Origin: Micrasema longulum
Lineage: Eukaryota; Arthropoda; Insecta; Trichoptera; Brachycentridae
Reading direction: 5' to 3'
Length of the DNA stretch: 64,000 bases
Assembly (NCBI GenBank): GCA_022494885.1
Contig: JAGVSM010003697.1
Span: forward strand, 1 to 64,000
In this document: in pieces, positions 55,046-63,830 of the stretch
Position numbering within the stretch: position 1 is the first letter of the stretch
Layout: each line of letters starts with the position of its first letter
Made by a program: the position numbers and the translations under genes
The notes under the pieces: generated by a model
Database searches by the model: none
What the model was told of the DNA's origin: nothing
What the model saw: the letters and a program-made list of their open reading frames with translations, nothing else

Positions 55046-55439
55046 TACGAAAACAGCGTGGAAAATTTTGCAGTTACATAAACATGTTTAAATATGTATA
55101 TGACTCTATCGATTATCGATTCTATGTTTTTTTCAAAATAAAAGCTAATGCTCTTGATATTTTATTTTGACCTATTTGTGTTGTTACTTTGTAAAATGCG
55201 TTTTCAGAATGGAAGTTTTTCTATTTTTGGAAGATAGCATGTGTATCAATAGGTACACTCTTTCCCCGTAGAAAATATTTTTCTGTAAATGCATACTAAT
55301 TTGTGAATTCAATCCAAAAAAGTTACAAAAGATATTTATTACAAATTGAAAGCTGTAATGAAACAATTTTATCATCAACACAGTCAACTATTTTTTTTTA
55401 AGTACGAAGTAAAAGCAATAAACAGTTTAAATGGTAAAA
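55046..55439. other. AT-rich unassigned sequence
   Basis: No gene or repeat recognised. The 67-codon minus frame 55184-55387 has no domain. Confidence 0.4.
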
Positions 55440-55760
55440 GTCTAGGCTGTAAACTGGCTTGGTATGAGGTGAAGTAGGGAATATTGCAAGAAACTATTTG
55501 CACCAACGGCTGACATATTTATAGCAACGGAACGGGGCTGGGCCGGGCAAGGCAGGGCTCCGTGGAATGGTGACTGAATCTGAGTGTTAACCCATTAGTC
55601 GCCATGGCAACAGGGCCAATAATCCGCGGGAGCCTTTCAAGCTTTGTGAGCACAGTACATTTATCCTCCTTCTGATTCCCGCCCGACCGTTCCGATAGAT
55701 CTAATGACTATTATGTCTTTCGTTAATCTTGTTTGGTCGAGTGTGAGACATATACAATAA
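55440..55760. promoter_or_regulatory. GC-richer unique patch with RFX X-box motifs
   Basis: A 320-bp non-repetitive patch. GTCGCCATGGCAAC (55598-55611) fits the 14-bp X-box consensus GTHNYYATRRNAAC at every position; ATATTTATAGCAAC (55515-55528) fits with one mismatch. A CCAAT box and TAATCC follow directly (55615-55625). X-boxes bind RFX factors, often at ciliary genes. No exon is visible, so the target gene is unknown. Confidence 0.4.
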
Positions 55761-56012
55761 TATTTGTGTTGCCCGAATCGGAAATCAATACCTACCACCG
55801 CTTTATTTATTGATAAAGTATTTTTATAATATACTGGGACCTCGTTTTATACACTTTTTTTTCTACGCGGTTTCGAAATAACTCAGTCCAAATATTTAAA
55901 AAAATATAATTTTAACATTAATTTAACAACGCGTAAGAGTAATATTATAACTGTACTATTCTTTATAAAAATGCCTAAATCGCTCTTTTACCTGGCGTAT
56001 AATAGTAAGTAT
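55761..56012. other. Unassigned sequence
   Basis: AT-rich; nothing recognised. Confidence 0.4.
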
Positions 56013-56265
56013 ATTGTCACGATCGTAGAATAACGACGCATGTGATTTCCTTCCAACTTTACATGAGAGCGGTTTAATGGAACTTTATGTCATACCTTGA
56101 TAAGTGCAAAATTATGTCCTTTGATACTTGCGTTAGGTATATACCCATATATTTTTTTAATAACCTGAAATATAAAGCCTTTATAAAGTCTTTTCAAGAT
56201 CAAATATAAAAAAAGTCAATGTCGCATTTTTCGCACATCCGTCGCTGTTGCGCGATCACGACGAT
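56013..56265. mobile_element. MITE family S (copy 2), inverted
   Basis: Starts ATTGTCACGATCG and ends CGATCACGACGAT, terminal inverted repeats. The interior is the reverse complement of 25718-25963 with moderate divergence. Confidence 0.8.
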
Positions 56266-56397
56266 TTGATAGTGAATAATCTTTGTTACGATTTTCCAAA
56301 GTATTTTGATGTTAAAACCCTTAATCCGAGGAATCCTCAATTGCATGGTGTATATTTATTTATTTATATTTATAGGTCTTGGACCAGCTGGTTTTAT

Positions 56398-56475
56398 CAA
56401 CAATAATTTGAGCCTATCCAAATTTTTGTGCACAAGAACTGGATTCAACGTCCTTGGGAGTTATTAATATTAATA
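56398..56475. repeat. Family X border fragment
   Basis: CCAAATTTTTGTGCACAAGA, TGGATTCAACGTCCTTGGG and AGTTATTAATATTAATA correspond to the outer border of X elements such as 61365-61430. Confidence 0.55.
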
Positions 56476-56485
56476 TATATTGAAA

Positions 56486-56715
56486 AGAAATGAACGGCAA
56501 CGTGAGACGAGGACGACCAAGGAAGACGTGGCATGATCAGATAAATCAAAATCTTAAGTCTGGTCATGTCAAAAGCAGACTGAACCGAAGGGCATGTATG
56601 ACAAGATGTATGAATGTGGAAGAAGCTAGGATTGTATGCCAGGATAGACGTGTGTGGCGGTCCATTCTCTCTGCCTACCCCTACCGGGAAATGGCGTGAT
56701 GGTAGTAGTAGTAAT
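56486..56715 (+). pseudogene. RTE-like LINE C-terminus, frame intact
   Basis: The frame 56490-56699 reads MNGNVRRGRPRKTWHDQINQ, KSRLNRRACMTRCMNVEEA and CQDRRVWRSILSAYPYREMA, then stop. GRPRKTW..is the C-terminal motif of RTE-type ORF2 proteins. The stop is followed at once by a GTAGTAGTAGTAATAT tail with practically no 3' UTR, also RTE-like. The N-terminal 90% of the protein is missing, so it is a 5'-truncated insertion; this last stretch has no stop. Confidence 0.75.
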
Positions 56716-56734
56716 ATATATTATATATACCGTG

Positions 56735-57115
56735 TCCCCTCCAGGCCAACTAGATTCTCTGATATTTTCTATATTCGTAAAATTAAAACTAATCATCGGA
56801 AACATTCTACGATCCCTCGTATATGTGAAGCATTCAACAAAAATTTTAATAGTCTTGATATATTTAACACTCCATACAATATGTACAGAAGAGAATAGGC
56901 TTGATTCAGAATAACAGAGAATAGATGTTTTGTCTCTTTTCTTGCTCTTCATACATAATTCATTTAATCATTAAATCAAATGCAATTTTCCACTCTTACT
57001 TTCCTTCAATCATCCTTTACCACTCCTTATCAATATCCTTATTTTCCTTCCCAATATCTCCTTGTTTAGTCCATATTTATCTTATTTTAATAAATAGTAT
57101 ATTTATTATTTATAT
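56735..57115 (+). pseudogene. LINE ORF2 C-terminal fragment
   Basis: The plus strand reads RPTRFSDIFYIRKIKTNHRK, STIPRICEAFNKNFNSLDIF and a stop at 56896-56898, then a T/C-rich 3' UTR. Position by position it resembles the C-terminus at 63033-63389 (PTRRLRNNEVLFI, RTNYG..SPMTRLCRIIN), so both belong to one LINE family. Confidence 0.65.
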
Positions 57116-57291
57116 AGTTTAAATTATAAGCCGTCGTCGCTTTATTACAGTATTATTTAGTGAACACATATAATTGGATGGCAGGCCCTACTATGTATGC
57201 ATTTTATATAGTTTTTTTTTTTTAAATATTACTTAATCCTGTACATTTGTTTGTATTCGAAATAAATAAAATCAAAATAAAAATTACTAAA

Positions 57292-57800
57292 ACAAAGATG
57301 AAGAACATTAAAAAAAAGGGTATATTGAAGTCTAGGCATCTACAGCACTTTTTTATTTTTATTTTTTACTTTTATTAATAACAAAACATATAAAACATGA
57401 AGTTGATATTATACTCCTAGGAGTTAATCGTTACAATACGTAATATCATACAAAGTTAATACTATCCAAAATAGTAAGAAAACATAATATAAGAAACATT
57501 AAACACAGTACTTTACACCGTCTATATAAATTACATTATCAAAAAGATTTAAGTAATATTTTTTAATTGCAACACTTATGGATTTGCTATTCGGCTTTTC
57601 GAGTTTTAGCTCATCCGGCAGTTTATTAAATTAGGAATGGCCAATATTTTCCACACTTATGACCTGTCATTGGAAGAATTTAAGAAATATAGACGTTCAA
57701 ACATAGGCAAAATGGTTAATGTTAAACAGTGTAGCAGGTCATAAGCCCTGTAGAAGCCTAGATTTCTTTATTCTCTTCTATAAAATGATCTTCATCTCTG
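57292..57800. repeat. Family X copy, interrupted by an L-a LINE tail
   Basis: Left arm AACAAAGATGAAGAACATTA and GAAGTCTAGGCATCTACAG (57292-57350). The right arm 57655-57800 has ACTTATGACCTGTCATTGG and CCCTGTAGAAGCCTAGATTT, ending ATCTTCATCTCTGTTTT, the inverse of the left arm. The middle is filled by a LINE tail. Confidence 0.75.
57350..57655 (-). repeat. LINE 3' end, unit L-a (copy 3), inside X
   Basis: Minus strand: GCAATTAAAAAATATTACTT, AAATCTTTTTGATAATGTAA, TTTATATAGACGGTGTAAAG and ATTAATAAAAGTAAAAA tail; matches 9487-9740 and 24738-25165. Confidence 0.72.
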
Positions 57801-58147
57801 TTTTAATACATTAATATTAAAAACGATGTATTTATTTAATATGAAAAGTCAGTAAGGATAAAGAATTCGTAATTATAGTAATATAATTGTAATTGAGTTG
57901 AATTGATTTTATCTAAGTGTTACTGTAGAAACTGGTCACTGATTTTACAAAATTTGTAAATTTTAATTGGTACCCTTGGTATTTTATTTCTATAATAAAT
58001 AACAATAAACTTCACCAAGAATTTTTACAAACAAGACAAGAGTATTTACAAACTTTATGTATGATAATCATGATGATTTGGTAAAAAAAAATATTGAAAG
58101 TTGATTGTTTAGACATTTACTAGTGTATCAAACCACATAGGTGAAGT

Positions 58148-58740
58148 ATTGTTATTACTACTATCATTACGCCATTTCTCCGTGGAGGTAGGCAAAGTGA
58201 ATGGCCCCCACACACGTCTATCCTGGCATACATTCCTAGCTTCTTCCATATTCATACATGCCCCTCGGTTCTGCCTGCGTTTGACATGGCCAGTATTTTG
58301 GTTTATCTGATCATGCCACGTCTTCCTTGGTCGTCCTCGTCCCACGTTACCTTTCATTCTCGCCATAACTGCCTGTTTTACCATTCTTTCGTCATCCATT
58401 TGTTTGACATGACTAAACCATCTCAGAGACCCTTTCTTAATCTTCATTCATCAATTATACCTGTCTCAGATTGATACTCTCGCCTGATTTCACCATTCGT
58501 AACCCAGTTATACGTTGATTTCCCATACATTCATCCTTCCATTTCTATGTTTTACTCCCAAACGAAAGTGTTGGGACCAACTTCGTTGTGCTCTGCCAGT
58601 TTAGTTTCTATTGACATATTTTTATTAGCAATTTCTGTGCTTAGTGCGCCGTTCACTTTGCTGCCCGAATTCACTTTCCTTTAAACATCTTTTTCTGCTT
58701 TTCCATCTCTTGAAAACATGCTTCCCAGATACACAAATTC
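58148..58740 (-). pseudogene. RTE-like LINE ORF2 C-terminal third
   Basis: Minus strand, in shifting frames: KVNGALSTEIANK and NMSIETKLAEHN (58610-58690), NWVTNGEIRREYQS (about 58500), LRWFSHVKQMDDERMVKQAV (58380-58440), GRGRPRKTWHDQINQ (58310-58350) and MNMEEARNVCQDRRVW (58200-58260). Order and spacing are those of the RTE-type ORF2 downstream of the RT core. It ends in a (TAG)n-like tail at 58148-58165. Longest RTE piece in the window; several frameshifts, inactive. Confidence 0.8.
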
Positions 58741-58744
58741 TTTA

Positions 58745-59110
58745 TTTAACTTTTTGTACAAAATGATATTTGTACATTGGCGGGCTTATTTCCAAATGGC
58801 AATTTCTTCCAACCAACCAATAAAATAAAAGTTTTATTTTTATAATTCAAGTTACAGAACATATTCAATAGAAAAAAAAATTAAAAAGCTAGAGATATAT
58901 AAAAATAGAAATAAACGTATTTGTTTACAAATTACCTTAAATCAAAACTATTACTCGAAGGGAAAAATGAAAAAAGAGGAAAAAGGAGGAGAGATTAAGG
59001 AAGAGAAAGGAGGTGTTTCTTCAGACGTGATTTAAACAGAGATAAGGTAGTAACATCTTTGATGGTGGATGGGAGATGATTCCACAGTCGAATTCTTCTA
59101 CTTGTTCAAG
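58745..59110 (-). pseudogene. LINE ORF2 C-terminus, diverged L-c relative
   Basis: Minus strand at about 59110-58990: RRIRLWNHLPSTIKDVTTLS and LFKSRLKKHLLSLP, then stop. The 3' UTR has a purine-rich block and GGAAGAAATTGCCATTTGGA, AATAAGCCCGCC, as in 18990-19640. Confidence 0.75.
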
Positions 59111-59134
59111 ACATTGTTATTATTAATTCATGTT

Positions 59135-59245
59135 TTTTCCATTATAAATTATATTTAAAAAATAAAAATAATGTGACCTCTCTGGGGTTACCCGTGCCGA
59201 GGACACTTAACAATAGTTTTACATTTGAGAATAAACAAAGACTAA
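59135..59245 (-). repeat. LINE 3' UTR, unit L-e (copy 3)
   Basis: AATGTGACCTCTCTGGGGTT, CCGTGCCGAGGACACTTAAC and GAGAATAAACAAAGACTAAC as in 30665-30810. Confidence 0.7.
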
Positions 59246-59642
59246 CTTAAAAAACAGAGTTTTATTTTAAATTAGTATCGCATATTATGGTATATTTCTA
59301 GCATTCTAACTTTTTAATATTTTTTTATGTTCAAAGCATTAACTTTGTGGTCAAACGTTTTAATTAATGTAAGTAAATATTAGTTCTTAACCACTTACCA
59401 ACTTTTTATGTCTATCGGTTCTATGCCGCCTTCCATTTGATTTTATACCGATTGGTAAGAGTTCTTTTATCTAAAGTTGATTTTGAAATTAAATTAAACA
59501 CTATTGAACGAATTGCAATAAATAACGGTTACACCGCAAAATCAATTAATACCCTTTTAAATAGAAAACTTTAACAAAAATCGGTCAATAAATTCTTGTA
59601 TCCTCCTGTAAATATCAGCAGAGATAAATACCAAACAGGTAA
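59246..59642. other. AT-rich unassigned sequence
   Basis: No gene or repeat recognised. Confidence 0.4.
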
Positions 59643-59710
59643 CCCCCCCCCACCCCCCCCCCCCAAAATTGAAATATTTGGGTAAATTATAAGAACGCTA
59701 ATATTTATTT
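59643..59710 (+). repeat. Poly-C tract fused to a SINE-C 3' end
   Basis: 22 bases that are all C except one A (59643-59664), followed by AATTGAAATATTTGGGTAAA, TTATAAGAACGC and an A-rich end, which is the 3' part of SINE-C. An unusual homopolymer in AT-rich DNA. Confidence 0.65.
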
Positions 59711-60255
59711 TTCTAAAAAAAACAACAAAAAACCTCTTAGCCCCTCCCCTCCCTAACCTCCGCCCCGCGCACATTCTGCAACATATTGCTAAATATTATT
59801 AACCTAATGTTAGTGCATGTTCGGACATGGTGGTGTTTGCATCACCTTTAACTCTGCATTTAATTTATGTATTTTTTCGTAAATAATATCTATACTACGG
59901 TGATTACATTTTTGTGTAAAGAGTGTCCTGACAAATAGTCTGAAACCGGAGGACATAAGTCGGTAAGTGGTGAAATACTAAAATTTACTAACATTAATAA
60001 CTTTTTTAATTTTCTATCAGAACAGGACACTATTTATTTATTGTATTATATATAAAGTAGCATTATTTTAATTAAAAGAAATAAATACTAACTTGTTGGC
60101 GTACTGGTTTGTACGTGTTCGTTCTACTGGTTGGTTCGTTCAAGTTGCACTATATGACCCGGATCGGAAAAACCTCATTTGAGGAAGCACTCTTGTACCC
60201 AGTTTAATTACGTGTTTACGGGACAGCTTGAATGGAGTCAATTGAAACGTAATTA
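59711..60255. other. Unassigned sequence
   Basis: Nothing recognised apart from short runs. Confidence 0.4.
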
Positions 60256-60600
60256 TACAGGGTGTTCATTAAACCCTGTCACATCCGAAACCACGATGAT
60301 CAGTGTGAGCAAGATATCGGCACATTGCAATAATTTTTTAGAACGAATAAAATTTTAAAAAATAATATCAAAAAAAGCAAATGGTTGCTAACTTCTGCAG
60401 GGGAGAAACGAGGAGGGGGAGGGGGAAATCTGATACTGCGCCGCGCTCCCCTCACTTCTCCCCTGCAGAAGTAAGCAACCATTTGTTTTTTTTTAATATT
60501 TGATTTTTTAAATTTTCTTTGTTCTAAATATGCCTATATGTCTTCTTGCCCATACTGATCATTGTGGTTACGGATGTGACAGGGTTTAAAGAACACTGTA
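60256..60600. mobile_element. Foldback MITE, family P (copy 4)
   Basis: Starts TACAGGGTGTTCATTAAACC. Inner arms GGTTGCTAACTTCTGCAGGG and CCCTGCAGAAGTAAGCAACC pair perfectly except one base; the right end GGGTTTAAAGAACACTGTA has lost two bases. Confidence 0.9.
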
Positions 60601-60649
60601 ATGTATACTGTAAAATGCAAGATGCAGAATTGTACCAATATTAAATGTA

Positions 60650-61272
60650 CAGTAGACGCTCTCTTTACCGGCGCCGCTATAACCGTCCCGCCGCTTTAAC
60701 CGGCCTCTTTTACTTCCCGTAATGAGTGATTTTCAACTTCAAGATGTTCAGGAATGGGTTCTTGAAGGTGATAAACCTTTTGAAAACAATTTTGAATGAT
60801 GACGAGATAGTTCAGACTGTTAATAACGAAGCACTAGAGGAAGAGGAAGTCGACTGTGAGGAGTACGAAGAAGACGACACGGTTAACCACGACGAAGGAA
60901 AAGAGGATCTACAGGTGGCGGCGATGTACATTCAGCAGCAGAAGGATTCTACTGCAGAAGATGTAATGTTCATAAAAAATTGGCGTGACTACCCTTTTAA
61001 AAAGTCTATTCAACACAAGAAACAGCAGAAAATAACAGAATTTTTAATCCATTGTAGGCTACTTTTCGAAAAAAAATTGGAGTGAAATATGGCTTTTTCC
61101 TATACATTTTTTTTACAGTCTGTAAAATATTAATTTTTAATGTGTGTTTTCTTAGTGTTATGAAAAAATTGTGTTTTTTTTGTGTGTTTTTTACTACTTT
61201 ATCTTTAAACAGCTTATTCGTTATCCGGCCCTGGGTCGGTCCCGTCAAGGCCGGTCAAGAGAGCGTCTACTG
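60650..61272 (+). mobile_element. pogo/Tigger-like element, internally deleted
   Basis: Left end CAGTAGACGCTCTCTTTACC and the right end (complement CAGTAGACGCTCTCTTGACC) are near-identical terminal inverted repeats flanked by TA (60648-60649, 61273-61274). CAGTxGACxCTC ends and the TA duplication fit pogo/Tigger elements. At 623 bp it retains only the last part of a transposase. Confidence 0.88.
60726..61084 (+). pseudogene. pogo/Tigger-type transposase C-terminal remnant
   Basis: Upstream in another frame LQDVQEWVLEGDKPFENNFE is read (60730-60797). After a frameshift near 60797 come DDEIVQTVNNE, a very acidic segment EEEEVDCEEYEEDD, and QQQKDSTAEDVMFIKNW, ending EKKLE. This order (short DxxEW motif, DEEIV, acidic stretch) is that of the C-terminal tail after the DDE domain in jerky/Tigger-type proteins. 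HTH and catalytic domain are deleted. The frame after the shift is open to the stop at 61082-61084. Identification from memory of family layout; fairly confident. Confidence 0.7.
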
Positions 61273-61330
61273 TACTTTATTACTACGTCTACTGTACTGT
61301 ACTGTACTGTCTACGTCTACTGTACCTGTA
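61269..61330. repeat. TACTG pentanucleotide cluster at the pogo element end
   Basis: CTACTGTACTGTACTGTACT and TCTACGTCTACTGTACC repeat the terminal CTACTGTA motif of the adjacent TIR. Probably slippage or multiple end-joining at the border. Confidence 0.6.
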
Positions 61331-61364
61331 GCTAAACTCATTATTACGGCGATATTTTGAGTTT

Positions 61365-61771
61365 CTCCAAATGTTTGTAGACAAGGACTGAATTTCATCC
61401 CCTAGGGGGTTATTAATATTGACACAGACAACAGAGACGGAGAACATTTTAGATCGGAGAACATGAAAATCTAGGCATTTACGGGGTTTACGACCTCTCA
61501 TTGGCTACAGTAACATTTACCACTCTGCCTATGTTTAAACATCCATATTTCTTAAATTCTTCCAAATGTTATTTTTTTATTGAAAAGGATCTGAAACCAT
61601 GTAAAGAGCTGAAACCTTTCAAAGAGCTGAAACCTTAAACCAGCCATCGATCACATATTGAAAAATAAAGACAATGTGGATGGGTTAACATTTGCAGAAA
61701 TGTGTTAAAAGTGGTCACTTAAACCAACCAATGACAGATTAGGAGCCCTGATTTTGATGTTGACCACTTTC
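61365..61771. repeat. Family X copy 8
   Basis: CCAAATGTTTGTAGACAAGG, CAACAGAGACGGAGAACATT, AAAATCTAGGCATTTACGG, AACATCCATATTTCTTAAAT and GTGGTCACTTAAACCAACCA occur in family order. An internal direct repeat AAAGAGCTGAAACC is present (61600-61635). Confidence 0.7.
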
Positions 61772-62310
61772 TGCATCCAGTGCTGCATAGGGTAATGCTT
61801 TTGTATACCAAATGCGATGTATTTTGATCATCTGTGATATATTTTGATAATTTTTTTTTTTTTTTTACATTTTATTTTTGCACCACAACAGGCCAGGAGG
61901 CCTAATTACAGTGGTGAATTACATCACAGAGCACCCAGGCTTGAGAAAAATCACATTTTAATTTTTGTGTTCTCACCGGGAATCGAACCCGGAACCTTCC
62001 GTGCGTGAGTCAAGCGTCTTGACCACTACACCATGGAGGCCGCCGGTGATCAGCCCTACGATTCAGGTGCCAGTCTCGTAACAATGAAATTTTGCAGTTT
62101 AAAATGAATACTTCACGTCCGCCTTGCTAGCAATTGAACCCAGGACCTGAGAAATGGTAGTCAAACGTGCCAACCATTAAACAACCAGGCGGATTTATCT
62201 CCACTCGATTTCTCAGCCATCGAGTCGAAAACATTCGACTAGGGTTCTGGTTCTATTTCACACACAGAACTGTATTCTCTATCAGCCTGTATTCGTTATA
62301 AGCTTTCTCT
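61772..62310 (-). repeat. SINE family A2, interrupted by SINE-B
   Basis: 3' part 61772-61850 (CTGCATAGGGTAATGC, GCGATGTATTTTGATCA) and head part 62044-62170 (CAATTGAACCCAGGACCTG) are separated by a SINE-B. The upstream extension reaches about 62310 with TTTCACACACAGAACTGTAT. Confidence 0.82.
61851..62043 (-). repeat. SINE family B (copy 3), inside SINE-A2
   Basis: Long T run (complement of the tail), GCACCACAACAGGCCAGGAG, body and head with GGGTTCGATTCCCGGTG; nearly identical to 24921-25097, so both inserted recently compared with the host repeats. Confidence 0.92.
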
Positions 62311-62879
62311 TTTTTTTAATACTACGCACTTTAGGCATAATGTTCGAATCGAATTGTGGTAGTAATTAAATGAAATTGAAAGTGATAAAGTTTTAGCTGG
62401 CAGACATCTTTAAATTTTTATTGCGGCTTGCCGGCTTTGGCAACTGTCCATAAGGTTTTACTTTCGATTCCTGGCTAGCTCTTCATCTACTACATAGGTT
62501 TTTTTTTCACAAGACACGATTATTTCTTTATCGATTTTACTTATCACTATGCTGTTATCTAAAACAGAACGAAAAAGTTTAAACAGCTCAATCGTAGGAT
62601 GTTGCACATAGTACGAACTGTACGACCAATGAAACGAGACAATAGACGAGTAAGAAAAAATCGACAACTATTGGTTCTTTTATAAAAGTTCATTATCTAA
62701 ATTAGATTATGAGATAGACATTTATTTAAACATTTTTTATGCATACGCATGAGAAAATCGGTGATATATGAACATATTGTAGGTATATTATATTATTTTC
62801 ACTATAAAACAAATCATTGATTTATGTATATACTATACATGTACCTATATATATTTTTAGAAATAGAAATCGACTAAAT
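62311..62879. other. Unassigned sequence
   Basis: No gene or repeat recognised; the minus frame 62458-62667 has no domain. Confidence 0.4.
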
Positions 62880-62985
62880 ATCTACACTTTACTATGAAGA
62901 GAGGAGGGGGAAAAGAGAGAAGGAAAGAGGGAGGAGAAAGGAAAAAACAAATATTCAGGAAGTGACATTTTAATCGTGAATTGAA
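62880..62985 (-). repeat. LINE L-c 3' part, left of a nested LINE
   Basis: Purine-rich GAAGAGAGGAGGGGGAAAAG and AAATATTCAGGAAGTGACAT correspond to the 3' UTR and last codons of L-c (compare 19330-19420 inverted). The rest of the copy lies at 63535-63830. Confidence 0.65.
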
Positions 62986-63009
62986 TGTGAATTGAATGTG
63001 AATTGTGAA

Positions 63010-63534
63010 ACATTGAATCAGTCCAACATCGCTTGCTTCGAAAAATAGCGTGGATGCTTGGACTAGAGAGAGATAATTATTCTTATGCTGAAATAGAGTC
63101 AATGTTAAATATTTCTAGTCTACCAAAACGTAGAACTAATATTGACTCCATATATATGTTCGGCATACTAAATGGTATAATCGATGTTCCATCATTATTG
63201 GGACAAGTAAAATTCAATATTCCGACTCGTAGATTGAGAAACAATGAAGTACTGTTCATCGATCAGCATAGAACAAACTATGGCCTAAATTCTCCAATGA
63301 CCCGCCTTTGTCGTATTATTAACTCAAGACAGGATCTGGACTTTTTTGGTTTAAGTTTACAACGATTTAAACGAGCACTAAATAAATAGTCCAGATCTTG
63401 TCTCGATGTCCCTTATGTTTGTCAATGCTTCTTTCTTTTTTCTTTAAATGTTTTAAACTATTCTTTTATTGTAATATTTAAACCTTATAAATTGTATTCA
63501 TGGACAATGTCCGTTAATAAATAAAGAAAGGAGC
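63010..63534 (+). pseudogene. LINE ORF2 C-terminus, open, with 3' UTR
   Basis: The frame is open from about 63010 (SVQHRLLRKIAWMLGLERDN) to the stop at 63387-63389. It contains SSLPKRRTNIDSIYMFGILN, VKFNIPTRRLRNNEVLF and NYGLNSPMTRLCRIINSRQD and ends FKRALNK. This is the region after the RT domain of a Jockey/CR1-type LINE. The 3' UTR ends AATGTCCGTTAATAAATAAA. No stop in about 125 codons indicates a young, 5'-truncated insertion; it sits inside an L-c copy of opposite strand. Confidence 0.82.
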
Positions 63535-63830
63535 GTCTCTGACAATAGGTAGATTATTCCACAATCGAGCAGTTACTACAATACTGTGAAAGAGGAGGTA
63601 AAAAAAATTAGAGCGATGAATGTGTATGGAAGGGGTTCTCTCGTTACTAGAACGAAGAGATAGCGCATGCTGTGATAGAGGTTAAAAGAGCTCTCCCAGA
63701 TTAATAAGCGAAGTATGATTCTTTAATATATTGTGAAGATGTGATAGAATGTGAAATGAAAACATAAAGAACAGATCGGACATAGACATATAAGAAGTCT
63801 GATATTGTGACGTAAGGGTGTGAACAAGAA
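63535..63830 (-). pseudogene. LINE L-c ORF2 C-terminus, right of a nested LINE
   Basis: Minus strand: CATACTTCGCTTATTAATCT, GAGAGCTC, then TATCTCTTCGTTCTAGTAAC and GATTGTGGAATAATCTACCT, matching 19080-19300 (RLWNNLP region). It breaks off at GGAGCGTCTCTGAC, where the other LINE was inserted. Confidence 0.8.

Noticed and set aside
56626..56952. 108-codon minus-strand frame
   Set aside because: Antisense to RTE and LINE C-termini on the plus strand, which carry recognisable motifs.
61269..61330. Telomere-type repeat array
   Set aside because: The TACTG units are few, irregular and derived from the adjacent transposon end; no TTAGG array is present.
62880..62960. Purine-rich tract as triplex or nuclear matrix signal
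   Set aside because: It is explained as the inverted pyrimidine-rich 3' UTR of LINE L-c, also present at 19380-19420.
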